This document shows, one piece after another, positions 1-5,648 of a DNA stretch of 13,641 bases. A model generated the notes under the pieces. That model was not told the origin of the DNA and ran no database searches. It worked only from the letters and a program-made list of their open reading frames with translations. Position 1 is the stretch's first letter; every line of letters starts with the position of its first letter. The stretch spans positions 1 through 13,641 of the forward strand of contig JBDNFD010000049.1 of the NCBI GenBank assembly GCA_041689995.1. The letters run 5' to 3'. The translations under genes and the position numbers were made by a program. The stretch is from DASSWG01 sp041689995 (lineage in GTDB: Bacteria; Bacteroidota; Bacteroidia; Flavobacteriales; Flavobacteriaceae).

Positions 1-786
1 AAAAAGAAAAAAGAATTAGAAACTCAATTAAAACAGACTTTAGTTTCGTTACAAAAACTGTGGCACAACGAATTTGAAATTGTACAAGAAGAAATAAAAA
101 AAGTGAATGATGACCAAGATTCAATTAAAATAGCTGTTGAGTTTAAAGGTAACAAGCAAGATTTCAAATCATATTTAAAAGAAAATCTAAGAGGTAGTAA
201 TTTATCAGATATTAAAATCCAAAACATAGTCGATAATTACAATGATCTGATTTCGGTTTATGAGGATTTAAACAGCTCAAAAAGTATTATTTCCTCAAGT
301 CTTACTGATACCCAACTTCATACATTTCGAGAATATTTCAATTCAAACATTGAAGCCTTTCTGACGTATAGAATATCTGATAAATTTGATATTATATACA
401 AAAATAGGTCATTGAACGAGCACTCTTTAGGGCAAAGAGCTTCCGCTTTAATAATATTTCTATTAACTCTAAAAGAAAGTGATTTAATAATTATTGACCA
501 ACCTGAAGATGATTTGGACAATCAAACTATCTATAATGATGTTATTTTGGCTCTGAAAGAATTAAAAAACACGTCTCAATTTATTTTTGCCACTCACAAT
601 CCAAATATACCTGTTCTTGGAGATTGTGAACAGGTAATTTCTTGTAGATATGACTCTAACCTTATCGAGACAAATCTTGGGAGTATTGATGATGAAACAA
701 TTAGAAAAGAAATAGTAAATATTATGGAAGGTGGAAAAGAAGCATTTAACAATAGAAAAAGAATTTACGAATTATGGACGCATTAG
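1..786 (+). CDS. C-terminal part of an SMC/ABC-type AAA ATPase (5' end outside window)
   Basis: The reading frame is open from base 1 with no stop, so the gene starts upstream; the GTG at 103 is internal. The visible 261 residues begin with a Lys/Glu-rich coiled-coil segment (about 1-75) and end with an ABC-type ATP-binding half: a signature-like SLGQR at 142-146, a Walker B strand with the acidic pair in LIIIDQPEDDLDN (Asp166), and a switch-histidine motif ATHNPNIPV (His199). This arrangement belongs to SMC/RecF/RecN-like ATPases. The Walker B wording resembles TrlF-type AAA-like ATPases, but that assignment is from memory. The Walker A lies outside the window. Its last 13 bases overlap the start of the AlbA_2 gene, so the two are probably translationally coupled and act together, possibly in nucleic-acid surveillance or defence. 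Confidence 0.8.
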   Translation, partial: KKKKELETQLKQTLVSLQKLWHNEFEIVQEEIKKVNDDQDSIKIAVEFKGNKQDFKSYLKENLRGSNLSDIKIQNIVDNYNDLISVYEDLNSSKSIISSSLTDTQLHTFREYFNSNIEAFLTYRISDKFDIIYKNRSLNEHSLGQRASALIIFLLTLKESDLIIIDQPEDDLDNQTIYNDVILALKELKNTSQFIFATHNPNIPVLGDCEQVISCRYDSNLIETNLGSIDDETIRKEIVNIMEGGKEAFNNRKRIYELWTH

Positions 787-1931
787 AATTATTGGATTTA
801 ATCCAAAAAGGAGAATCAAGCTTTGTGCAATTTAAAGTCCGCATTAATGATGCATACAAAATAGGCACAGAAATGGTGGCGTTTTCCAATACAAAGGGTG
901 GCTTAATTATCATCGGAGTTGACGACAAAACGGGCGATATTAATGGTTTATCATTTGAAGAAATAGCACACACCAATCAGCTTTTAGCTAATGCTGCTTC
1001 CGATAATGTAAAACCTCAAATTTTTATTGAAACGGAAACCGTAGAAGTAGAAGACAAGAATGTCATTGTGGCTAGTATGGCTGAGGGACTCAGCAAGCCG
1101 CATACAGACAATAAAGGTATAATTTGGCTAAAAAATGGTTCGGACAAACGCAAGGTTGTCGCAAGAGAAGAAATGGCAAGATTACTACAAAATAGCGGAA
1201 ACCTTTTTGCAGATGAAACCTTAGTAAACGGAACTACGATAAATGATATTGATGAAAAATTATTCAGGGATTTTATTCAGAAAAAACATAAGAAATCCAT
1301 AAGTGAATTGGGACTTCCTGTTTCTGAACTATTATCAAATATGGGGATGTTGAAAAACTATAATTTAACTTTGGGGGGATTGCTTTTGTTTGGAAAAAAT
1401 CCTCAGCAGTTTAAACCTACTTTTACGGTTCATTGTATTGCAATAAAAGGGAATGATATAAGCACTAACAGCTATAGAAATAAAAAGGAACCATTCATTG
1501 GAAATATTCAGGAGGTTTACGATAAGACATTGTCATTTATTATACAGAATCTAAAAGAAGTACAGAAAGAGGAAGGTTTTAATTCATTGGGAGAACTCGA
1601 AATACCAATTGAAGCCATTCAAGAACTTTTAGTAAATGCTTTAGTACACAGGGATTACTTCATCAATTCCAGTATAAAAGTTTTTGTTTTCGATAACCGC
1701 ATTGAAATCATAAGTCCAGGGAAACTACCCAATACATTAACTATTGAAAATATTAAAACGGGAATATCAGTAATTAGAAACCCTATTTTATATTCTAATG
1801 TTGCTTACTTATTGCCTTTTCAAGGAGTGGGAAGTGGAATAATGAGGGCTTATAGCAAGTATCCAGACTTGGAACTGATTAATGATACTGACAAGGAAAT
1901 GTTTATATCAATAATAAAACGACCAGAATGA
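774..1931 (+). CDS. AlbA_2 (Schlafen-like) and HATPase_c_4 domain protein, putative DNA-binding regulator
   Basis: A 385-residue protein. Residues about 10-130 match the AlbA_2 (Schlafen AlbA-type) nucleic-acid-binding fold: GESSFVQFK (13-21) corresponds to the usual E-x-x-x-x-E-x-K entry motif, followed by MVAFSNTKGGLIIIGVDD (34-51), the family hallmark. The C-terminal half (about 270-370) matches the HATPase_c_4 module found in these RecG-like proteins, with an N-box NALVHRDY (Asn288 onward), ISPGKLP and a glycine loop GVGSGI. The length is typical of the class. The ATG at 774 lies inside the end of the upstream ATPase gene (13-bp overlap), so the two form an operon. Many family members are annotated as transcriptional regulators or ATP-dependent helicase-like proteins; the real biochemical activity is generally unknown. 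An ATPase-AlbA_2 pair fits a defence or stress locus by inference only. Confidence 0.85.
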   Translation: MDALELLDLIQKGESSFVQFKVRINDAYKIGTEMVAFSNTKGGLIIIGVDDKTGDINGLSFEEIAHTNQLLANAASDNVKPQIFIETETVEVEDKNVIVASMAEGLSKPHTDNKGIIWLKNGSDKRKVVAREEMARLLQNSGNLFADETLVNGTTINDIDEKLFRDFIQKKHKKSISELGLPVSELLSNMGMLKNYNLTLGGLLLFGKNPQQFKPTFTVHCIAIKGNDISTNSYRNKKEPFIGNIQEVYDKTLSFIIQNLKEVQKEEGFNSLGELEIPIEAIQELLVNALVHRDYFINSSIKVFVFDNRIEIISPGKLPNTLTIENIKTGISVIRNPILYSNVAYLLPFQGVGSGIMRAYSKYPDLELINDTDKEMFISIIKRPE

Positions 1932-1957
1932 AAAGCCAACACCGAAAAGCCACATAC

Positions 1958-2010
1958 ACCTGGCGGGCGGGTTTGCAATTCACACAGGTCAAAGCTGCAT
2001 CAATCCAGGT
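1958..2010. other. GC-rich intergenic patch with short inverted repeats
   Basis: Immediately after the AlbA_2 gene the composition changes to a clearly GC-rich stretch within AT-rich surroundings. It contains ACCTGG at 1958-1963 and its inverse CCAGGT at 2005-2010, plus CAGGT at 1985-1989 that could pair alternatively with ACCTG. No gene is readable here. It may be a terminator remnant or part of a recombination junction, because repeat copy 1 starts right after it. Confidence 0.3.
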
Positions 2011-2024
2011 CGTGGCGTACCATT

Positions 2025-2065
2025 CCTGATATTACCCTTGGAAAATAATTGGAAATCGAAAATCA
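2025..2065 (+). repeat. Truncated copy 1 of the intergenic direct repeat
   Basis: CCTGATATTACCCTTGGAAA and the bases that follow match positions 2542 onward (copy 2), with ACCCTTGGAAAA shared by all three copies. Similarity ends near 2065, exactly where the higB-like coding remnant begins. This suggests a recombination or deletion joint that replaced the 5' part of the toxin gene. Confidence 0.7.
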
Positions 2066-2137
2066 ACCGACAAAGTCCCTAAAGCCGACATCGAAAAAAC
2101 AAAGAGAATTAGGGCAGATTATTTTGACCAAAAATAA
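2054..2137 (+). pseudogene. 3' remnant of a HigB/Gp49-type toxin gene
   Basis: Reading the frame that ends at TAA 2135-2137 gives a tail KSTDKVPKADIEKTKRIR followed by ADYFDQK. This strongly resembles the C-terminus of Gp49/HigB (RelE/ParE superfamily) toxins, which typically end in a lysine-rich K-x-P-K-x-E-I-E-x-A-x-R-I motif. Only about 25 codons are recognisable; upstream sequence is the intergenic repeat, not toxin. The remnant ends 6 bases before the HigA-type antitoxin ATG at 2144, the usual spacing of a higBA pair. The catalytic core is missing, so no active toxin can be made from this locus. Confidence 0.65.
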
Positions 2138-2143
2138 AATATT

Positions 2144-2476
2144 ATGGAAACAAAAAATATGAAAATGAAAATGATGACCCTTGACCAAATGAAGGATAAG
2201 GACATCGGAATAATGGGAACACCGGAACGCGACAAATACGAATTCGACCTGCGAATGGAAGTTTTGGGAGATATGATAAAATCCGTCCGAAAAGAACGCA
2301 AATTGACACAGCAACAACTTGGCGAACTTATTGGCGTTCAGAAATCACAAATCTCAAAACTGGAACGGAATACTAAAAATGTAACCATCGAAACCATTTT
2401 GAAAGTATTCCGAGCTTTAAAGGCGAACGTAAAATTCAGCGTGGAAATGGACGAATTGGAATTTACGGTGGCGTAA
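2144..2476 (+). CDS. HigA-type antitoxin, XRE-family HTH protein (toxin partner truncated)
   Basis: A 110-residue protein with a Lys/Met-rich N-terminus and an HTH_3/XRE domain at about residues 45-100: a helix with VRKERKLTQQQLGELIGV, then QKSQISKLERNTKNVTIETI, the classic XRE recognition region. The N-terminal extension of about 40 residues and position directly after a HigB/Gp49 tail identify it as a HigA-like antitoxin, which would bind both the toxin and its own operator. Because the toxin remnant upstream lacks its catalytic region, this antitoxin appears orphaned; it could still regulate other promoters or protect against a related toxin elsewhere. The ATG at 2144 gives the expected N-terminus. 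The gene lies between repeat copies 1 and 2. Confidence 0.85.
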   Translation: METKNMKMKMMTLDQMKDKDIGIMGTPERDKYEFDLRMEVLGDMIKSVRKERKLTQQQLGELIGVQKSQISKLERNTKNVTIETILKVFRALKANVKFSVEMDELEFTVA

Positions 2477-2571
2477 GCAATACTGGCAATAAAACTGAGC
2501 TAAGAAACGACATTTCCCCCCCATATATATAGCGTCCTTTACCTGATACTACCCTTGGAAAACAATTGGAA

Positions 2572-2589
2572 ATTTACAATCTTGTAAAT
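2572..2589. repeat. 18-bp palindrome within repeat copy 2
   Basis: ATTTACAATCTTGTAAAT is an 8-bp perfect inverted repeat with a 2-base centre. The left arm is altered in copy 3. It could be an operator, a hairpin, or part of the higA transcript end; there is no T-run after it. Confidence 0.5.
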
Positions 2590-2610
2590 CAAATTTCAGT
2601 TCAATAGAAA

Positions 2611-2625
2611 TTGCCATTATGGCAA
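2611..2625. repeat. 15-bp palindrome within repeat copy 2
   Basis: TTGCCAT-T-ATGGCAA is a perfect 7-bp inverted repeat around a single base. Copy 3 has diverged at several positions and no longer pairs. Confidence 0.5.
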
Positions 2626-2653
2626 AAGCCACGAATTAGCTGTGTATTTTCAG

Positions 2654-2661
2654 TATATTTG
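2654..2661 (+). promoter_or_regulatory. TATATTTG -7 promoter-like element in repeat copy 2
   Basis: TATATTTG matches the Bacteroidota -7 consensus TAnnTTTG. It is conserved at the same place in copy 3. A convincing -33 TTG is not visible at 17-19 bases upstream, so this is a half-supported promoter pointing toward the DUF488 operon. Confidence 0.35.
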
Positions 2662-2736
2662 GGAAGCAAATCGCAAAGATGGTTTGCGTAGTCTATTCAT
2701 GTTGTGGTGCATTTAAATAAAATCGTGCAAAATTTG

Positions 2737-2744
2737 TAACTTTG
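2737..2744 (+). promoter_or_regulatory. TAACTTTG -7 element just before the first DUF488 gene
   Basis: TAACTTTG fits TAnnTTTG exactly and ends 5 bases before the ATG at 2750. If used, transcription would begin at or very near the start codon and the mRNA would be nearly leaderless. No TTG is present at the usual -33 distance. Confidence 0.4.
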
Positions 2745-2749
2745 TAATT

Positions 2750-3301
2750 ATGAATAAATCAACAATATATTCAATAGGACACGGAAATAAAAAGATAGAG
2801 GATTTTATTGACGAACTAAAATCTTTTAATATCCACTTTTTGCTTGATATTAGGTCAAAACCATATTCAAAATGGAATCCTCAATTTAATCAAGCACAAC
2901 TTGATAATGAATTAAAAAGGCATCAAATAACTTATGTTTTTGTTGGAGAAACTTTAGGTGGTTTGCCTTCCGATAGGAGTTGCTATGACTATGATGGTAA
3001 AGTCGTTTATGACTTAATCAAAGAAAAAGATTTTTTCAAAGAAGGTTTAAAAAGACTTACTACGGCAAATGACAAAAAAATAAATCTTGCAATAATGTGT
3101 AGTGAATCAAAACCAGAAGAATGTCATAGAAGTAAATTAATTGGTCAAGAATTACTCAAAGAAAAAGTTTCATTAAATCATATAGTTTCAGCCAAACGAA
3201 TTAAATCACAACTATCAGTAATGAATGAATTAACCAAAGGAAAAGGAACAGTTGACTTGTTTGGCAATGAAAAGGACTTTACTTCTCGAAAATCATATTA
3301 G
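2750..3301 (+). CDS. DUF488 family protein (first of pair)
   Basis: A 183-residue protein with the marks of DUF488: an N-terminal strand TIYSIGHGNKKIEDF (5-19), the LLDIRSKPYSKWNPQF motif (about 31-46), and the conserved cysteine region MCSESKPEECHRSKLI with Cys117 and Cys125-His126-Arg127. The family is thought to have a Rossmann-like fold with a Cys/His/Arg cluster suggesting an enzymatic or metal site, but no reaction is established. About 30 residues follow the core and end in VDLFGNEKDF. The stop is 3 bases before the next ATG, so it is cotranscribed with a second, divergent DUF488 protein and a dual-OB protein. The cassette is bracketed by direct repeats, which suggests horizontal acquisition. 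Confidence 0.85.
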   Translation: MNKSTIYSIGHGNKKIEDFIDELKSFNIHFLLDIRSKPYSKWNPQFNQAQLDNELKRHQITYVFVGETLGGLPSDRSCYDYDGKVVYDLIKEKDFFKEGLKRLTTANDKKINLAIMCSESKPEECHRSKLIGQELLKEKVSLNHIVSAKRIKSQLSVMNELTKGKGTVDLFGNEKDFTSRKSY

Positions 3302-3304
3302 CAA

Positions 3305-3781
3305 ATGGAATTTTTTACAATAGGAGTTTATAACTCAACAGAAAATGAATATTTTAATAAACTAACTGAAAACAATATCGACACCTTTTGCGATATAAGA
3401 CAACGTAGAGGAGTTAGAGGTGCCAAATACTCTTTTGTAAACAGCAATCGTTTACAAGAAAAACTCGGTGAATTGGATATTAAATATGGTCACGTTTTAG
3501 ACCTTGCACCTACTTCAGATATTAGAGATTTACAGAAAGAGGCCGACGCCCAAAAAGGAGAACAGAAAAGGGATAGAAACCAATTGGGAAAAATTTTCAC
3601 AATCGCTTATAAAGATAGGATTTTAGGGAAATTTGATTTTAATTCTTTCATCGAAAAACTTGATGAGGTTGGAGCAAGTAGAGTTGTTTTATTCTGCGTT
3701 GAGGAAAAACCAGAGGCTTGTCATAGGTCAATCGTAACCGATAAACTCGAAAAAATTGGATATAAAGTTACACATTTATAA
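3305..3781 (+). CDS. DUF488 family protein (second of pair)
   Basis: A 158-residue DUF488 protein: FFTIGVYNSTENEYFNKL at the N-terminus, DTFCDIRQRRGVRGAKYSF (about 27-45) in place of the DIRSxPxS motif of the first copy, and the cysteine motif FCVEEKPEACHRSIV with Cys131 and Cys139-His140-Arg141. It is too divergent from its neighbour to be a recent tandem duplicate; the basic loop RQRRGVRG distinguishes the two, so they may be a heteromeric or functionally split pair. It carries a charged insert near 75-95 (KEADAQKGEQKRDRNQ). Its TAA shares its last A with the next gene's ATG (TAATG at 3779-3783), which indicates tight translational coupling. Confidence 0.85.
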   Translation: MEFFTIGVYNSTENEYFNKLTENNIDTFCDIRQRRGVRGAKYSFVNSNRLQEKLGELDIKYGHVLDLAPTSDIRDLQKEADAQKGEQKRDRNQLGKIFTIAYKDRILGKFDFNSFIEKLDEVGASRVVLFCVEEKPEACHRSIVTDKLEKIGYKVTHL

Positions 3782-4449
3782 TGGACGTAATTATTGTCTC
3801 TAAAACGCATATGTCCAACGCTGCTTGTGTGGGAGCGATTTCGGGAAATGGCAAATTTGTCCGTCTTTTGGATAAGAATGGCCATAATCAAGATATAGAA
3901 ACTTCATTAAAAATAGGCGACGTATGGACAATTAATTATCAAGAACGTCCGAATAAAATTGCACCACATATCGAAGATATTTTAGTAACCAATATGACTT
4001 TTAAGGTTTCTTTTGGCACAATCAAAGAAATGATTAAGTATTTGAGAGAAAAACTGAAAGTAAAAGTTTGGAGTGGAAGTACGGAAGTTTTATTTGACGG
4101 TAAAATTCAGTGGACAAGTGGTGGAAGTGGTTATATTTCTAAAACAGGAGAAATTCCTGATAATAGTGTTGGCTTTTGGATACCTGACCAAGATTTACCA
4201 CGAAAAGATTTCAAAGAAAAAGTAAGATATAGTTACCCTATTAGGTGGAGAAATATTTCCTACGTTGGCTACCAAAATCCAGTGGATAGGATTCCAGCAA
4301 ACACATTAGTACGGGTTTCATTAGCAAGATGGTGGACGCCAAATGAAGATGAAGAAAGATGTTATTTACAACTTTCGGGATGGTATGATTTGTCTGAACC
4401 AAAACAACCGAAAAAGGAAATTGAGGAAGATGATAACATTCTTTTCTGA
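3781..4449 (+). CDS. Dual OB-fold (DuOB-like) domain protein linked to DUF488
   Basis: A 222-residue protein. Residues 1-75 form one beta-rich unit (IIVSKTHMSNAACVGAISGN, then KFVRLLDKNG and DVWTINYQERP) and residues about 145-210 form another (RYSYPIRWRNISYVGYQNP through RVSLARWWTP and CYLQLSGWYDL). This matches what I recall of the 'dual OB domain' family described in predicted conflict systems; the family name is from memory. OB folds usually bind nucleic acid or oligonucleotides. The ATG overlaps the stop of the second DUF488 gene by one base, so the three products are probably made together. The acidic tail (KEIEEDDNILF) is likely disordered. No catalytic residues can be named; I infer a recognition subunit for the DUF488 pair. 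Confidence 0.7.
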   Translation: MDVIIVSKTHMSNAACVGAISGNGKFVRLLDKNGHNQDIETSLKIGDVWTINYQERPNKIAPHIEDILVTNMTFKVSFGTIKEMIKYLREKLKVKVWSGSTEVLFDGKIQWTSGGSGYISKTGEIPDNSVGFWIPDQDLPRKDFKEKVRYSYPIRWRNISYVGYQNPVDRIPANTLVRVSLARWWTPNEDEERCYLQLSGWYDLSEPKQPKKEIEEDDNILF

Positions 4450-4473
4450 AAAAAAACGCAACATAACAAAGAA

Positions 4474-4667
4474 CTGGGCTAAGAAATTACTTTTTTTTCC
4501 CGCTGGTGCGAGCTTCCTGCTGGTGATTTAACCCTTGGAAAACAATTGAAAATTGAAAATCTTGTAAATCAAATTTCAGTTCAATAGAAATTGCAATTAT
4601 AGCGGAAGCCACGAGTTAGCAGGGTTTTTTAAGTATATTTGGAAAACCAAGTTAAAACATGGTTTGC
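4474..4667 (+). repeat. Direct repeat copy 3 (downstream of the DUF488 operon)
   Basis: Ungapped match of 4531-4667 to 2551-2687, plus CTGGGCTAAGAAA at 4474 matching CTGAGCTAAGAAA at 2495. It starts 24 bases after the dual-OB stop codon and runs to just before the lipoprotein. Together with copy 2 it brackets the three-gene operon, leaving a unit of about 1980 bp that could be lost or circularised by recombination. It also contains a short tandem GCTGGTG (4502-4508 and again about 17 bases on). Confidence 0.85.
4634..4641 (+). promoter_or_regulatory. TATATTTG -7 promoter-like element in repeat copy 3
   Basis: TATATTTG is preserved at the same repeat position as 2654-2661 although the surrounding bases have drifted. 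It lies about 84 bases before the lipoprotein ATG at 4725 and could drive it. There is no clear -33 TTG. Confidence 0.35.
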
Positions 4668-4724
4668 AAGAATTCACCAAAAGAAAAAGTTCCTATTCAA
4701 AACCATTGTAAACAACCTAAAAAA

Positions 4725-5189
4725 ATGAAAAAACTAACTTTAATAATTCTGGCTTCACTTTGTATTTTCGGTTGTGCGGAAATTAATCAAACTGATAATT
4801 TACGGGCAAAAGTTGATAGCTTAAAAATTAAAAATGACTCGCTAACCAAAATATTGGCCGAAGAGAAACCTAAAATATTAGATGAAGAAAAACCGGAATC
4901 AAATTATTGGTATAATCCGCAATATGACGGACAAAAATTCATTGAAAATGGAATTACCAATCCAGTGGAATTCATCGAAAACAATCTTCGTAATAAAACC
5001 GAACTAATTCCTATAAAAGCAGTTTTGGGAGGAACAATGCATTTCGGGAAGATTCAACTTTTAAGTGATGAATGGTTAATTGCTAATTATGAGGACGGCC
5101 ACATTCAAGGAAGGGCGATTTATAAATATAAATTGGATGAAAAAGGAAAATTGGAATTTGAGTTATTGAATTCAACCAAACCGGAATAA
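4725..5189 (+). CDS. Small lipoprotein with coiled-coil, function unknown
   Basis: I start the gene at ATG 4725 rather than at 4659, because from 4725 the product begins MKKLTLIILASLCIFGC, a standard lipoprotein signal with the lipidated cysteine at residue 17, while the 66 bases before it start inside the direct repeat. The mature protein should be anchored to a membrane in the periplasm or exported to the surface; the residues after the Cys (AEINQTD) do not show a clear acidic surface-export signal. Residues about 24-50 (LRAKVDSLKIKNDSLTKILA) are a short leucine-zipper-like coiled coil. The C-terminal 80 residues are a compact beta-rich domain (AVLGGTMHFGKIQLLSDEWL) I do not recognise. Length 154 residues. 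It converges with the SecB-like gene. Confidence 0.8.
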   Translation: MKKLTLIILASLCIFGCAEINQTDNLRAKVDSLKIKNDSLTKILAEEKPKILDEEKPESNYWYNPQYDGQKFIENGITNPVEFIENNLRNKTELIPIKAVLGGTMHFGKIQLLSDEWLIANYEDGHIQGRAIYKYKLDEKGKLEFELLNSTKPE

Positions 5190-5212
5190 ATAGGCAATGG
5201 ACAATTGCTTAT
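5190..5212. terminator. Hairpin between convergent lipoprotein and SecB-like genes
   Basis: ATAGGCAAT, loop GGACA, ATTGCTTAT forms a 9-bp stem with one G-T pair directly after the lipoprotein stop and 26 bases from the SecB-like stop. Its position suits a bidirectional terminator, but no T-run follows on the plus side. Confidence 0.45.
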
Positions 5213-5237
5213 CCACTTAATTTGATATTAGTCAGAA

Positions 5238-5647
5238 TTATAAAGAAACCTCTTCAATATTAGATTCCAAATCGTCTCGTAAACTTGTTAAATTTAATGT
5301 AGGTAAAACGATTGGTTTAATTCCTGACAAAGATGTAAGAGAAGAAATGTATGCTCTTAAATATGGGAATAATATCGCGGGGGCATTCACAAAAAGAAAA
5401 TTTGATAGAGTTTCTCTATTTAAATTCTCAAAATTGAAATAACCTATTGATTCAATCTCAATTTTTAGAGCTTCAGCAGAATCTGAAATAAAAATAGCTA
5501 ATTCTAAATTAAATTTACCTTTTTTGAAATCTAATTTGCCTTTTGATTTAAGTCAACTGATAACTCACCTATATCGTCATTTTGATTTAAGTCAAAAAGA
5601 GATCGTAGAATAATAAAATTATCAAACTGAAAACGGGAGTTTTCCAT
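5238..5647 (-). pseudogene. SecB-like chaperone of a TAC module, frameshifted
   Basis: From ATG 5647 the minus strand reads MENSRFQFDNFIILRSLFDL and on to DLNQK, then stops at 5533-5531. Shifting frame at the AAAA run (plus 5541-5544) continues as GKLDFKKGKFNLELAIFISD and then a diagnostic SecB segment NAPAILFPYLRAYISSLT followed by PIVLPTLNLTSL, ending at TAA 5240-5238. SecB proteins share this proline/alanine helix and the P-x-L-L-P-P-x-N motif. With one base restored the gene encodes 136 residues, a normal SecB length; 410 bp is one short of a multiple of 3. It follows the 127-residue partner gene by one base. By analogy with TAC systems it would bind and stabilise the antitoxin. It is likely inactive as it stands, unless the deletion is a sequencing error. 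Confidence 0.8.
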
Positions 5648-5648
5648 A

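Larger units (their letters stand above)
2495..2687 (+). repeat. Direct repeat copy 2 (upstream of the DUF488 operon)
   Basis: Bases 2551-2687 align without gaps to 4531-4667 (offset 1980). The first 90 columns agree at about 82 positions by hand count, with weaker agreement up to the shared TATATTTG and ATGGTTTGC. A further similar block (CTGAGCTAAGAAA versus CTGGGCTAAGAAA) extends the unit upstream to 2495, with small gaps between. Copy 2 contains two clean palindromes that copy 3 has lost: ATTTACAA-TC-TTGTAAAT (2572-2589) and TTGCCAT-T-ATGGCAA (2611-2625). Confidence 0.85.

Noticed and set aside
4343..4531. 62-residue ORF overlapping the dual-OB gene
   Set aside because: It is a frame shadow running out of the dual-OB coding region into repeat copy 3, with no recognisable features.
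2495..4667. Integron gene cassettes with attC sites
   Set aside because: The repeats lack recognisable RYYYAAC/GTTRRRY core sites and no integrase is present in the window, so direct-repeat boundaries are a safer description.
4659..4724. Start of the lipoprotein gene at ATG 4659
   Set aside because: It lies inside the direct repeat and would place 22 polar residues before a clear lipoprotein signal; ATG 4725 is better.
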